In this document: one piece after another, positions 45,626-54,550 of the stretch
Layout: each line of letters opens with the position of its first letter
Numbering within the stretch: position 1 is the first letter of the stretch
Assembly: GCF_007671655.1 (NCBI RefSeq)
Contig: NZ_VCGX01000001.1
Location: forward strand, 372,001-436,000
Source of the DNA: Marinobacter piscis
GTDB taxonomy: Bacteria > Pseudomonadota > Gammaproteobacteria > Pseudomonadales > Oleiphilaceae
Direction of reading: 5' to 3'
DNA: 64,000 nt
Notes under the pieces: model-generated
Database searches by the model: none
What the model was told of the DNA's origin: nothing
The model's input: only the letters and a program-made list of their open reading frames with translations
Translations under genes and position numbers: made by a program

Positions 45626-46183
45626 ATGACCGATACCGTCGCCGAAATGAATCAGGTTATGGCTGAGGCAGACTGCCTGATTGATGAGCAACAGGTACAG
45701 ACTGCCATCCAGGACATGGCCGACGACATCACCGGCCGCCTAAAAGACAGCAACCCCCTGCTGTTTTGCGTGATGAACGGCGGACTGATTTTTACTGGCC
45801 AGTTACTGCCCCGGCTCAAGTTTCCGGTACAGGCCGAGTACCTCCATGCAACCCGTTACCGGCAGGAGACCACCGGTGGCATACTGGAATGGAAGCTTCA
45901 GCCCACCGCAGAAATGAAAGGTCGCACGGTATTGATCATCGACGATATTCTTGACGAGGGCACCACGTTATGTGCCATCGCTGACTATTGCAGGTCCCAG
46001 GGTGCAAAAGAAGTGCTGACGGCTGTTTTGGTGGACAAACAACACGACCGCAAGGCTCACCCGAACCTGAAAGCAGACTTTACCGGGTTACACGTGGAAG
46101 ACCGCTTTCTATTCGGTTATGGCATGGACTACAAAGGTTACTGGCGCAACGCTCCCGGAATCTATGCTGTCAAAGGCCTCTGA
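45626..46183 (+). CDS. hpt: Hypoxanthine-guanine phosphoribosyltransferase
   Basis: 185 residues. PRPP-binding motif 'VLIIDDILDEGTTLCAI', flexible-loop region 'EYLHATRYRQETTGG' and purine-contact 'VDKQHDRK' with 'DRFLFGYGMDYKGYWRNAPGIYAV' at the C terminus, the layout of bacterial HGPRT. It salvages hypoxanthine and guanine to IMP and GMP. AGGA lies upstream of the ATG. It overlaps ubiC by 20 bases. Confidence 0.93.
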   Translation: MTDTVAEMNQVMAEADCLIDEQQVQTAIQDMADDITGRLKDSNPLLFCVMNGGLIFTGQLLPRLKFPVQAEYLHATRYRQETTGGILEWKLQPTAEMKGRTVLIIDDILDEGTTLCAIADYCRSQGAKEVLTAVLVDKQHDRKAHPNLKADFTGLHVEDRFLFGYGMDYKGYWRNAPGIYAVKGL

Positions 46184-46751
46184 TATCGCTACCCGCTCAA
46201 CATCCCGCAACCAGACTATTCCGCCGGCGCGCTGGTACCGGTCTCTTGCTGCCGCCGGGCTACACAACCCCGATGTCCATGGCTCGGCGCGCTACTGGCT
46301 GCAGGTGCAAGGCTCCTTTACCCGGGCACTGCAGAAACACTGTACAACGTCGTTCCATGTAGAAGTACAGCGGGAGGGGTTTGCGGCGCCCGCTCCCGAA
46401 GAAGCCAGGCGCCTCCGGATTCCGGCCCGGCAACGCGCCTGGATTCGCGAAGTGCGTCTTTGCGGAGACGGCGAGCCCTGGGTGCTTGCGCGCACCGTTA
46501 TTCCCCTCACCTGCCTCAAAGGTGAAGGCAGACGGCTTTTACATCTGGGTAACAAACCGCTGGGAGCTTTTCTGTTCAGTAGCCGGAATTGGCAGCGCGG
46601 GCCGATTGAAACCGGTCTTTGCATCACCGGGAATCCTGCCCCGGGGAACTCAGCCAGACCCGCCATTGCGCGGCGCTCCCTGTTTAACAACACACACAGC
46701 GCACTGCTGGTGGGTGAGTACCTGCTCCCGGCGCTCTTCCGCCAGGGCTGA
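46164..46751 (+). CDS. ubiC: Chorismate pyruvate-lyase
   Basis: 195 residues from the ATG at 46164, which overlaps the end of hpt; a longer frame starting at 46119 lies wholly inside hpt. UbiC features: 'SARYWLQVQGSFTRALQKHC', 'AWIREVRLCGDGEPWVLARTVIPLTCL' with the active-site Arg and hydrophobic strand, 'LGAFLFSS', and the C-terminal 'ARRSLFNNTHSALLVGEYLLP' with catalytic Glu. It converts chorismate to 4-hydroxybenzoate for ubiquinone. Upstream of ubiA, as in Pseudomonas and E. coli. Confidence 0.93.
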   Translation: MLSKASDIATRSTSRNQTIPPARWYRSLAAAGLHNPDVHGSARYWLQVQGSFTRALQKHCTTSFHVEVQREGFAAPAPEEARRLRIPARQRAWIREVRLCGDGEPWVLARTVIPLTCLKGEGRRLLHLGNKPLGAFLFSSRNWQRGPIETGLCITGNPAPGNSARPAIARRSLFNNTHSALLVGEYLLPALFRQG

Positions 46752-46799
46752 CAGACACGTACAACCACGCCGGCTTTTAACCCGACCTGTCCACTGGCT

Positions 46800-46805
46800 A
46801 TAATC
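46800..46805 (+). promoter_or_regulatory. -10 element of ubiA
   Basis: TATAAT at 46800-46805 with a weak -35 (TTTAAC, 46777-46782) 17 bases upstream. The predicted start is 33 bases before ubiA, so ubiA may be transcribed separately from ubiC. Confidence 0.5.
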
Positions 46806-46845
46806 CCTGCACATTCATGCCCCAGCCCCTGAAACGGATGCACCC

Positions 46846-47733
46846 ATGCTGCCTGATGCTGTGCCAGAACATATACGGACCCGACTCACCGATTACGCAC
46901 AACTGCTGCGAATCAACCGCCCTATTGGCACTCTGCTGCTGCTCTGGCCCACCTACTGGGCACTCTGGCTTGCCGGAGATGGCAGTCCGGGCATCGGCAA
47001 TATTATCGTCTTCACTCTGGGGGTGTTCTTCATGCGCGCCGCCGGTTGTGCGATCAACGACTTTGCCGACCGGGAGTGGGACAGGCATGTCAAACGCACC
47101 AAAGACCGGCCGCTGACCACAGGCCGGGTGCAAGCCTGGGAGGCGGTGGCACTGTTTGTCGGTCTGTGTGTCATCTCGTTTCTGATGGTGGTTCTTTTTA
47201 CCAACACACTGACTCTTTACCTCTCCTTTGGCGGTGCCCTGCTGGCCTTTATCTATCCTTTCTCCAAGCGCTTCACCCACCTGCCCCAGCTGTTCCTTGG
47301 CGCCGCTTTTTCCTGGGCGATCCCCATGGCCTGGGCTGCCGAAGCCGGAGAGCTCAGCCAGATCACCTGGCTGCTGTTCACCGCCAACGTACTATGGACC
47401 ATCGCTTACGACACGCTTTATGCCATGGTTGACCGTGACGACGACCTCAAGATCGGCATCAAATCCACCGCAATCCTCTTCGGGGATGCCGACCGGGCGA
47501 TCATTGGCATACTCCAGGCCATGGTGGTGCTGATTCTGTTTATAGTGGGCCTTCGCTCGGAGCTGGGCGCATTCTATTACCTGGGGCTGGTAATAATGGC
47601 CGGCCTCTTTGTCTATCACCAATACCTGGCCAGAGAACGCGACCGGGATGGCTGCTTCAAAGCCTTCCTGAACAATAACTGGGCGGGGTTTGTTGTTTTT
47701 GCGGGCCTGGTTATCGACCTGATAATCCTGTGA
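46846..47733 (+). CDS. ubiA: 4-hydroxybenzoate octaprenyltransferase
   Basis: 295 residues, about eight or nine membrane segments. First Asp-rich motif '[20 protein letters not shown]' and second '[24 protein letters not shown]', both binding Mg and prenyl diphosphate. It prenylates 4-hydroxybenzoate in ubiquinone synthesis, using the product of UbiC. Followed 118 bases later by phoB. Confidence 0.96.
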   Translation: MLPDAVPEHIRTRLTDYAQLLRINRPIGTLLLLWPTYWALWLAGDGSPGIGNIIVFTLGVFFMRAAGCAINDFADREWDRHVKRTKDRPLTTGRVQAWEAVALFVGLCVISFLMVVLFTNTLTLYLSFGGALLAFIYPFSKRFTHLPQLFLGAAFSWAIPMAWAAEAGELSQITWLLFTANVLWTIAYDTLYAMVDRDDDLKIGIKSTAILFGDADRAIIGILQAMVVLILFIVGLRSELGAFYYLGLVIMAGLFVYHQYLARERDRDGCFKAFLNNNWAGFVVFAGLVIDLIIL

Positions 47734-47777
47734 GAAGACAGTAAAAGCACAGAGTGACAGGTGCACAATGGGCGGGA

Positions 47778-47795
47778 CTGTCACACAGCTGTAAC
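47778..47795 (+). promoter_or_regulatory. Pho box upstream of phoB
   Basis: CTGTCACACAGCTGTAAC matches the PhoB box (CTGTCAT-AWAW-CTGTCAC): two direct 7-base repeats, CTGTCAC and CTGTAAC, 11 bases apart in register. It lies 56 bases before the phoB start, implying positive autoregulation under phosphate limitation. Confidence 0.85.
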
Positions 47796-47851
47796 ACTTA
47801 GGCGTTGTAATAGCTCAGTAATACATCATGGTCTGAAACAGGTTATAGAAT

Positions 47852-48544
47852 ATGTCCGGGAAAACCGTGCTGATTGTCGATGACGAGCCTGCCATCCGCG
47901 AGATGATCACTGTTGCGCTGGAAATGGCGGATTATATCTGCATCGAGGCCGCCGACGCCCGAGAGGCTCACGCCCTGATTGTCGACAGACAGCCCGACAT
48001 TATATTGCTGGACTGGATGTTACCAGGTACCAGCGGCATAGAGCTTGCGAGGCGCCTGAAGAAGGAAGAAACCACGGCAGAAATCCCCATTATCATGCTC
48101 ACTGCCAAGGTTGAAGAAGACAACAAAATCCGTGGCCTGGAAGTGGGCGCAGACGACTACATCACCAAACCTTTCAGCCCGAGAGAGCTGATTGCACGCC
48201 TGAAAGCCGTGCTTCGCCGGGCCACACCGCCGGGCATCGATGTGCCCATCGAGGTTGACGGGCTGACGCTGGACCCCTCAAGCCACCGTGTCACGGTAAA
48301 CGACAGCGCCCTGAACATAGGCCCTACGGAGTACCGTCTGCTGCAGTTTTTCATGACGCATCAGGAGCGTGTGTATACCCGTTCCCAGCTTCTGGATCAG
48401 GTGTGGGGCGGTAATGTGTACGTAGAAGAGCGCACCGTTGATGTGCACATCCGGCGACTACGAAAAGCCCTGGGGGAGCGCCATGACTATCTGATTCAGA
48501 CTGTAAGAGGCGCCGGCTACAGGTTCTCTGACCGGCCCGCCTGA
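47852..48544 (+). CDS. phoB: Phosphate regulon response regulator PhoB
   Basis: 230 residues. Receiver domain with acidic 'VDDE', phospho-acceptor Asp in 'DIILLDWMLPGTSG', Thr/Lys in 'LTAKVEEDNKIRGLEVGADDYITKPFSP', followed by an OmpR-type winged helix ('IGPTEYRLLQFFMTHQERVYTRSQLLDQVWGGNVYVEERTVDVHIRRLRKAL'). It activates Pho genes when phosphate is low. Forms an operon with phoR, 48 bases downstream. Confidence 0.97.
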   Translation: MSGKTVLIVDDEPAIREMITVALEMADYICIEAADAREAHALIVDRQPDIILLDWMLPGTSGIELARRLKKEETTAEIPIIMLTAKVEEDNKIRGLEVGADDYITKPFSPRELIARLKAVLRRATPPGIDVPIEVDGLTLDPSSHRVTVNDSALNIGPTEYRLLQFFMTHQERVYTRSQLLDQVWGGNVYVEERTVDVHIRRLRKALGERHDYLIQTVRGAGYRFSDRPA

Positions 48545-48592
48545 CAGTCCTGCACTGCACACCCCCAACGAACAATTCAAGGTTAACGTTCC

Positions 48593-49900
48593 ATGCAACA
48601 GATCTGGTCGCGACACCTGCGTTACACTCTTGCCGGCCTCACAGGCTCGACTCTGGCTGGCCTGTATCTTGGGTACCCGGTTTACGGGTTTACCGCCGGC
48701 CTGTTTTTTTATCTGGTATGGACACTTCATCAAACCCGCCGTCTGACACAGTGGCTGGCCGACCCGGAGGCCGCTGGTTCCCCCCCGCAAAGCCTTGGCA
48801 TCTGGGGTGATGTGTTCGAGAAATTGCACAAGCTCAACCAGAGCTACCGACAGACCCGGAGTCAACTGCGGGCACGAATCGGCCGTATCCAGGAATCGAC
48901 CAACGCCATGCACGATGGCGTTATTCTGACCGATGCGCAAGGCGCCATGGAATGGTGGAATGATTCCGCCGAGCAGTTGCTGGGATTTCGCCGTAACACA
49001 GATCAGGGCCAGTATATTTATAACCTCATCCGCACCCCTGCGTTCAAAATCTATTTTGACACCCGAAAATACCATGAACCTCTGGAGCTGTATTCGCCCG
49101 CAAAACCTCATATCCGGTTACAGGTACAAATCAGCCTGTTTGCAGACGACGATCGCCTCATCGTTGCCAAGGATGTCACGCGCCTGCATCAGCTGGAGCA
49201 GATGCGCCAGGATTTCGTAAGCAATGTTTCCCATGAAATGCGGACACCGCTCACCGTAATCAGTGGCTACCTGGAAACCCTGGTGGATAATGCCGACGAC
49301 CTGCCCGCCAAATGGCGCCGTGCCATCAACACTATGGCCTCCCAGGCTTTTCGCATGGAGTCACTGGTAACCGACCTTATCCTTCTCTCCCGGATCGAAA
49401 CCGGTGAGCAGGCTGTGAGTGACGCACCAACGGATGTTAACCGGCTGCTTCAGCAAATCTGTCAGGATGCGCGAACACTCAGCGGCGAAAGCCACCATGA
49501 AATCACCTTCGATGCGGCCGGCCGTTACCTGTTGAATGGCGATGAGAACCAGCTTCGCAGCGCATTCTCCAACCTGATTTTCAACGCCGTCAAGTATACT
49601 CCCGACCGGGGACACATAACCGTTTCCTGGATCACCGACAGTAACGGTGCGAGCCTCTCGGTTAAAGATACCGGGGCCGGGATTGATCAGGTTCATATCC
49701 CCAGACTGACCGAGCGGTTCTATCGCGCCGACCCCAGCCGGCATAAAGATACCGGAGGAACAGGGCTGGGCCTGGCAATCGTCAAACATGTCTTGATTAA
49801 CCATGACGGAAGCCTGGAAATTCTCAGCCAGCCCGGCAAAGGCAGCGAGTTCCTCTGCCATTTCCCGCCGGAGCGACTGGCCGTAGAGGCAACACGTTAA
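48593..49900 (+). CDS. phoR: Phosphate regulon sensor kinase PhoR
   Basis: 435 residues. Two N-terminal membrane segments (about 12-45), a PAS domain ('NAMHDGVILTDAQGAMEWWNDSAEQLLGF'), H-box 'FVSNVSHEMRTPLTVISGYLETL' with the phosphorylated His, N-box 'LRSAFSNLIFNAVKYTP', G1 'VKDTGAGID' and G2 'GTGLGLAIVKHV'. The short periplasmic loop is typical of PhoR, which works with the Pst transporter and PhoU (not in this window). Confidence 0.96.
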   Translation: MQQIWSRHLRYTLAGLTGSTLAGLYLGYPVYGFTAGLFFYLVWTLHQTRRLTQWLADPEAAGSPPQSLGIWGDVFEKLHKLNQSYRQTRSQLRARIGRIQESTNAMHDGVILTDAQGAMEWWNDSAEQLLGFRRNTDQGQYIYNLIRTPAFKIYFDTRKYHEPLELYSPAKPHIRLQVQISLFADDDRLIVAKDVTRLHQLEQMRQDFVSNVSHEMRTPLTVISGYLETLVDNADDLPAKWRRAINTMASQAFRMESLVTDLILLSRIETGEQAVSDAPTDVNRLLQQICQDARTLSGESHHEITFDAAGRYLLNGDENQLRSAFSNLIFNAVKYTPDRGHITVSWITDSNGASLSVKDTGAGIDQVHIPRLTERFYRADPSRHKDTGGTGLGLAIVKHVLINHDGSLEILSQPGKGSEFLCHFPPERLAVEATR

Positions 49901-50003
49901 AGATCTTTCATGACCCTTAACCTCGTATGCGTTTCACCGAAGTAAAAAAACGCTACCATAGGCCGCATACTGCCCACACCTTTTACTCTGACTGAGGTTC
50001 CGC

Positions 50004-51254
50004 GTGCTGACCAAGCTGACAAAGATTCTGCCCGCCCGGCATATGGCATGCCGTCTCTCTGTTGCCGCTGTGCTGGCCCTGCTCGCCTTACCCGCTGTCG
50101 CGGAGAGCGAAGCCCCCATCCAGGCACCTGATGGCTTTGAAGAGTGCAAACTACAGCTTCAGGAAAAAGCCATTGCTGCCGGTGTAACCGCTCAGACAGC
50201 ACAAGAAGTGATGACCGCGGCCCAGTACACACACAGGGTCATTGAACTGGATCGGCGGCAGCCGGAATTCACCACAACGTTTGCCGACTACCTCAACCGC
50301 CGGGTTAACGACCAAAGAGTCAGCAAGGGCCGTGAACTGATCAAAGAACACAGTGCGCTGCTGGATCGGGTGACCGAGGCAACCGGCGTGCCGGCGCCCT
50401 ATCTTGTCGCTTTCTGGGGGCTGGAAACCAACTTTGGCAGCTATTTCGGAAAAATGTCGGTGCCGGACTCACTGACCACCCTGGCCTGCGATGCCCGCCG
50501 CAGCCGTTTCTTTACCGCTCAGCTGATTGCTGCACTGCGTATTATTGATGAAGGCGCCATTCCGGCCGAACAGATGGAAGGATCCTGGGCCGGCGCTATG
50601 GGCCACGTTCAGTTTATGCCCACCGTGTTTCTGAAGCATGCCGTGGACGCTGATGGTGATGGTCGTCGGGACCTGTGGAACAGCCTGCCAGATGCCATGA
50701 TGTCTGCCGGCCGTTTTCTTGAGTCCATGGACTGGGACGGTGACTACCGTTGGGGCCGGGAAGTGCTGCTGCCGGATAATTTTGACTACGCCCTTGCCGA
50801 TGGCCGGCGCCTTGAATTAAGCGAATGGCGCAGCCTGGGCATTACCGATGCCTTCGGCAAACCTCTGGCCCGGGAAGACATCAAAGCCGCACTGGTTATT
50901 CCGGCAGGCCACCGCGGCCCGGCCTTTCTGGCCTACCACAACTTCAAAGTCATCATGGGCTGGAACCGCTCGGAGTTTTACGCGATAGCTGTCGGCCACC
51001 TGGCTGACCGGATCGCCGGTGCTGGCACCCTCCAGAATCCACCACCCACGGATGCCCCTGCGCTCTCACGGGATGCTATTCTTGAACTGCAGAACACCCT
51101 CAATGAGCGCGACCACGATGCCGGTAAACCAGATGGCATTCTCGGACCTGCAACCCGCTCTGCAATACGAAAGTATCAGCGCAGCGAAGGCATGACCGCC
51201 GATGGCTACCCGGGGCAGGAATTGCTGGAAAGACTTAACATTGCGACAGAGTAA
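50004..51254 (+). CDS. Lytic murein transglycosylase (MltB/SltB type) with peptidoglycan-binding domain
   Basis: 416 residues from a GTG at 50004 (GAGG upstream). Signal peptide about residues 10-33 ending AVAES. The SLT_2 domain has the catalytic Glu in 'VAFWGLETNFGSYFGKM' and 'GSWAGAMGHVQFMPTVFLKHAVDADGDGRRDLWNS', a typical MltB-fold. The C-terminal 60 residues form a PG_binding_1 domain ('LQNTLNERDHDAGKPDGILGPATRSAIRKYQRSEGMTADG'). It cleaves the MurNAc-GlcNAc bond to make 1,6-anhydro ends in the periplasm. No lipobox, so probably soluble. Confidence 0.9.
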   Translation: MLTKLTKILPARHMACRLSVAAVLALLALPAVAESEAPIQAPDGFEECKLQLQEKAIAAGVTAQTAQEVMTAAQYTHRVIELDRRQPEFTTTFADYLNRRVNDQRVSKGRELIKEHSALLDRVTEATGVPAPYLVAFWGLETNFGSYFGKMSVPDSLTTLACDARRSRFFTAQLIAALRIIDEGAIPAEQMEGSWAGAMGHVQFMPTVFLKHAVDADGDGRRDLWNSLPDAMMSAGRFLESMDWDGDYRWGREVLLPDNFDYALADGRRLELSEWRSLGITDAFGKPLAREDIKAALVIPAGHRGPAFLAYHNFKVIMGWNRSEFYAIAVGHLADRIAGAGTLQNPPPTDAPALSRDAILELQNTLNERDHDAGKPDGILGPATRSAIRKYQRSEGMTADGYPGQELLERLNIATE

Positions 51255-51328
51255 ATTGTGTCAGATTTGTTTACATACCAAGAATACGAGATGCCTTACT
51301 GAACTGTAATCAAAGGATTTTTAAAAGC

Positions 51329-51344
51329 TGGCACGGAACTGGCT
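51329..51344 (+). promoter_or_regulatory. Sigma-54-type promoter of the PEP-CTERM gene
   Basis: TGGCACG (51329-51335), four bases, TGGCT (51340-51344). GG and GC are ten bases apart as in -24/-12 promoters; one mismatch (TGGC for TTGC). Sigma-54 control by PrsK/PrsR is known for PEP-CTERM genes in other bacteria. Confidence 0.65.
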
Positions 51345-51360
51345 TTAGGTAGCTACGGAC

Positions 51361-51379
51361 GACACAAAAGGCTTGTGTC
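51361..51379 (+). promoter_or_regulatory. Inverted repeat in the PEP-CTERM gene leader
   Basis: GACACAA (51361-51367) and TTGTGTC (51373-51379) are exact reverse complements with a 5-base loop, about 15 bases downstream of the sigma-54 site and 30 before the start codon. Confidence 0.4.
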
Positions 51380-51408
51380 ACTTCACTACCAGAGTCAGGG
51401 AAAATACT

Positions 51409-52104
51409 ATGAAGATGTTAGCAAAAGGATCCTTTGGTGCGCTGTTGTTCACAGCTGCGATGGGGGCTGCGGCCTTCCCGGTTAATGTAACGTCAATTAC
51501 CGGGAAATTTGAGAATACCGCTGGAGGGGCTATTGACGGCGCTGGAACAAGCGTTATCTCCTGGGGCGATGGCACTCAGAGCAGTTACGGGTTTACCGGC
51601 GCCTCGCCGTTGCCAGTTATCAATGACGATTCAGATTTTGTGCTGGGCCAACTGGTTCATACTAACAACCAGGTCACCGGGGATGTACTAACCTCTACTG
51701 ACCTGTCGGTTACGCTTGGCTTTGCAGCTGCAGGGGATACAGCCGCAGGAGATGGCATGTTTACGTTCAGCCATGATGAAACCCCGGATACCGCTTGCAC
51801 AGGCCCGGTATTTCTTGGCTGGTGCTTCGGCTCCCGCACAGGAGACGTTGACGATACAATTATGCAGACAAACGCAACCGTCACGAGCTCAGACTTTATT
51901 CTTGGGGGCTTTGAGTACTCCCTGGAATTGCTCGGCCTGAGCGCAGATGGAAGCACGCCTGAAAATACCACGCAGGACTATAACCTCTGGGCCAAGCTTA
52001 ATGCCACCGCCGTCCCGGTTTCCGTCCCCGAGCCAGGCACCCTGGCGCTGCTCGGACTGGGCCTTGCCGGCCTCGGCATGGCACGTCGCCGCAAAGCCGC
52101 TTAA
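51409..52104 (+). CDS. PEP-CTERM sorting domain protein
   Basis: 231 residues from the ATG at 51409 (AGGGA upstream). Signal peptide 'KMLAKGSFGALLFTAAMGAAAF'. The body is acidic, Gly/Thr/Ser-rich and beta-sheet-like, with 'VLGQLVHTNNQVTG', similar to the THxN-type anchor motif of this class. The C terminus is a full sorting signal: 'VPEPGTLALLGLGLAGLGMARRRKAA' (Pro-Glu-Pro, hydrophobic helix, basic tail), recognised by exosortase. Surface or exopolysaccharide-linked protein; no exosortase or eps gene is in the window. One Cys pair (about residues 138 and 147). Confidence 0.92.
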   Translation: MKMLAKGSFGALLFTAAMGAAAFPVNVTSITGKFENTAGGAIDGAGTSVISWGDGTQSSYGFTGASPLPVINDDSDFVLGQLVHTNNQVTGDVLTSTDLSVTLGFAAAGDTAAGDGMFTFSHDETPDTACTGPVFLGWCFGSRTGDVDDTIMQTNATVTSSDFILGGFEYSLELLGLSADGSTPENTTQDYNLWAKLNATAVPVSVPEPGTLALLGLGLAGLGMARRRKAA

Positions 52105-52154
52105 CGGGCTCCGCTGCTGACAGGAGCTCCATAGTCTTGTGGTGCACATAGTAC

Positions 52155-52201
52155 AAAGCTGACACCTCGCGCCTGCCCCAGGCCCGGGGTGTCAGCTTTT
52201 T
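52155..52201 (+). terminator. Intrinsic terminator after the PEP-CTERM gene
   Basis: AAAGCTGACACC (52155-52166) pairs exactly with GGTGTCAGCTTT (52188-52199), followed by a T5 run within 52197-52201. Confidence 0.88.
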
Positions 52202-52296
52202 AAACACCCGCTTTTTTCCACAGACCCTTCTTCCCGTGAACTGAACCTCCATTGCGCGCATAATACCCGGCACCATTATCTACTTTTACGGAATTC

Positions 52297-53325
52297 ATGG
52301 ACTCAATCACTCAGGCTGCTCTTGGCGCCTCAATTGCCGGCCTTGTGGCAGGCAAAACCCTCGGCCGACCCGTTCTGCTCACCGGCGCTCTGCTGGCCAC
52401 ACTTCCTGATCTTGATGTACTGATTGATTATGGAACAGCGGTGGCAAACTTTACCCAGCACCGGGGCTTCAGCCATTCGCTGTTTGTTCTTGCGCCTGTG
52501 TCGGTGCTGCTGGCCGCTTTGCTCTGGCGCTGGAAGCCAGAGCCAGGGTTTTCACGCTGGCTGTTACTGACGGCTCTGGTGTTAATGACACACCCGCTTC
52601 TGGACACGTTTACCACTTACGGTACACAGCTTTTCTGGCCGATGGGGCCGCCCCTTGCGATCAGCAGCATCTTTATTATCGACCCTTTATACACACTCCC
52701 GCTATTGGCAGGCTGCATCGCTTTTTTAATACGCCCTCCGGCATTGCCTGCCATAGCGGCCGGTCTCATTCTGTCTACTGTCTATCTCGGTTGGTCGTAT
52801 GTGGCTCAACAGGTCATTACTGAGCGTGTACAACCAGCTCTGGCGGAGGCAGGCTTCGCTGACGCCGAACTGCTGGTTCAGCCCATGCCGTTCAATACAG
52901 TCTTGTGGCGCGCCACAGCCATCACGAATCAGCAACGGGTCGAGATCGTGACCGGTTTTCTGGATGGCGATACCCCGTTAACCCTGGAATACTTTCCCCG
53001 GCAGCCTGAACTGGCAGAGGTCGTTTCACAGCTCCCCGAAACCCGTCGCCTGGAATGGTTTACCAAAGGCTTTCTCAACTACAAAGCAAACAATGGTGAC
53101 ATCACCGCAACCGATGTTCGGCTGGGCATTCCCGGCACGCACCCCTTTACCTTCATTCTGGCCAGTGAGCGGGATGGCATACTCACGCCGGGCAACGGCG
53201 AGCGTGCGCCTCGCCCCACTATGAATACCGGCGCATTACCTTTACTTTGGGCCCGCACCACCGGCGCTGTTCCGGTACTGTGCCTTGCCAATCTTACAAC
53301 GCCAGCCACCGGACAGGAGTGTTAA
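52297..53325 (+). CDS. DUF457 membrane-bound metal-dependent hydrolase family protein (YdjM/YbcI type)
   Basis: 342 residues. N-terminal 'MDSITQAALGASIAGLVAGKTLGR' and 'LATLPDLDVLIDY' with 'HRGFSHSLF' and 'MTHPLLDTFTTYGTQLFWP' are the family motifs; the His/Asp residues suggest a metal site. Four or five membrane segments up to residue 175, then a roughly 160-residue soluble tail. Named a hydrolase by similarity; no reaction is established. A T-rich stretch precedes the ATG. Followed by rsuA, whose start lies 5 bases after its stop. Confidence 0.87.
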   Translation: MDSITQAALGASIAGLVAGKTLGRPVLLTGALLATLPDLDVLIDYGTAVANFTQHRGFSHSLFVLAPVSVLLAALLWRWKPEPGFSRWLLLTALVLMTHPLLDTFTTYGTQLFWPMGPPLAISSIFIIDPLYTLPLLAGCIAFLIRPPALPAIAAGLILSTVYLGWSYVAQQVITERVQPALAEAGFADAELLVQPMPFNTVLWRATAITNQQRVEIVTGFLDGDTPLTLEYFPRQPELAEVVSQLPETRRLEWFTKGFLNYKANNGDITATDVRLGIPGTHPFTFILASERDGILTPGNGERAPRPTMNTGALPLLWARTTGAVPVLCLANLTTPATGQEC

Positions 53326-53329
53326 AACC

Positions 53330-54022
53330 ATGCGACTTGATCAGTTTATTTCCACAAGTTCACCGCTTTCCCGAAAAGAAGCCAGACGCGCCATACATGC
53401 GGGCAGGGCCGAAGTGAATGGTGAGGTCTGGAAAGATGTGGGGAAACATATCCCCACTGGCGCAACGGTACTATTGGACGGAGCACAGCTAACCATACAG
53501 GGCGACCGCTATCTCATGCTGAACAAGCCTGCTGGCGTTGTGAGCGCAACCCGAGACAGTGACCATCCGACGGCTCTGGATCTTCTCCCGGCGGAGCTGA
53601 CCCGGGATCTGCACATTGCGGGACGACTGGATGCTGATACCACTGGTTTACTGTTACTGACAACCGATGGAAAGTGGTCTCACCGAGTCACCTCTCCCAG
53701 AGTAGACTGCCCGAAAACCTACCGGGTAAGCCTGAGTGCGCCTATTGCAACCTCAGCCATCAGGGAACTGGAAACCGGTATTCTGCTGCGCAACGACCCA
53801 AAGCCCACAAAATCTGCGCAGGTGAGGGTTCTGGATTCTCAGTTGATTGAGCTGACACTGTCAGAAGGGCGCTATCACCAGGTCAAGCGCATGCTGGCAG
53901 CGGTAGGTAATCATGTGGAAGCGCTGCACCGGCAGAGCATAGGTGCGATATCCCTCGACCCGGCACTGGAACCGGGGGGCTATCGGGAGCTGACAGAGCA
54001 GGAAATCGCATCCATTGGCTGA
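53330..54022 (+). CDS. rsuA: 16S rRNA pseudouridine(516) synthase
   Basis: 230 residues from the ATG at 53330 (AGGAG 11 bases upstream; the longer frame overlaps the previous gene). S4 domain 'MRLDQFISTSSPLSRKEARRAIHAGRAEVNGE', catalytic Asp in 'IAGRLDADTTGLLLLTTDG', and 'YLMLNKPAGVVSATRD'. Length and motifs match RsuA, which makes pseudouridine at position 516 of 16S rRNA. Related enzymes RluE/RluB are less likely given the length. Confidence 0.9.
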   Translation: MRLDQFISTSSPLSRKEARRAIHAGRAEVNGEVWKDVGKHIPTGATVLLDGAQLTIQGDRYLMLNKPAGVVSATRDSDHPTALDLLPAELTRDLHIAGRLDADTTGLLLLTTDGKWSHRVTSPRVDCPKTYRVSLSAPIATSAIRELETGILLRNDPKPTKSAQVRVLDSQLIELTLSEGRYHQVKRMLAAVGNHVEALHRQSIGAISLDPALEPGGYRELTEQEIASIG

Positions 54023-54024
54023 AC

Positions 54025-54504
54025 TCAGGTACGCTCGAAGCGCTGGGCCTTCAGGTTTTTACGCACTGCGCCGGCCTCGAACACTTCTCCGTTCATGGCA
54101 ATATAGACACCGGGCGGTAACAACTGAAGCGCGGCCCAGGCGAACCCCAGATTGAATACCGCATCGCTGCGTCGCATACGTGCCGGCTGCATGGCGCCTG
54201 TCAGCACAATGGTTTTCCCGTTTACCGACGACAATGCCTGAGCAGTGTCTGCCATGGTGTCCGTGCCGTGGGTAATCAGTATTCGACTGGCATCACAGGC
54301 TGCGACTGCTGCATGAACCGTCGCACGATCCTCGTCGGTCATTTCCAGACTGTCTTTACGCAATAATCCCTGCAGGTTGTAGCCTTTATGGATATTCGAT
54401 TCAGCCAGCAGTTCCGGTACCAGCGACTCACCGATTTCAAACTCGCTGTTGGCGTCGAAATACACCTTGTCGATGGTACCGCCGGTGGTGAAAATCTGGA
54501 TCAT
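54025..54504 (-). CDS. Short single-domain asparaginase-like protein
   Basis: 159 residues covering only the N-terminal domain of L-asparaginase. Catalytic Thr in 'FTTGGTIDKVYFD', second catalytic Thr-Asp in 'ILITHGTDTMADTAQAL' and 'IVLTGAMQPARMRRSDAVFNLGFAWAAL' are intact; the C-terminal half of the usual 330-residue enzyme is missing. There are in-frame start and stop codons and no trace of the missing half downstream, so it is a short family, not an obvious truncation. Activity unproven. Converges on rsuA and is downstream of pbpG. Confidence 0.8.
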   Translation of the reverse strand: MIQIFTTGGTIDKVYFDANSEFEIGESLVPELLAESNIHKGYNLQGLLRKDSLEMTDEDRATVHAAVAACDASRILITHGTDTMADTAQALSSVNGKTIVLTGAMQPARMRRSDAVFNLGFAWAALQLLPPGVYIAMNGEVFEAGAVRKNLKAQRFERT

Positions 54505-54550
54505 GAAGCTCAGGTCCTGTTTAAGTATGCCTTGCTGATTTCCAAAGGTT

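Noticed and set aside
54025..54504. Asparaginase as a truncated pseudogene
   Set aside because: It has its own start and stop, intact catalytic residues and no remnant of the second domain in the 3' flank, which is rsuA.
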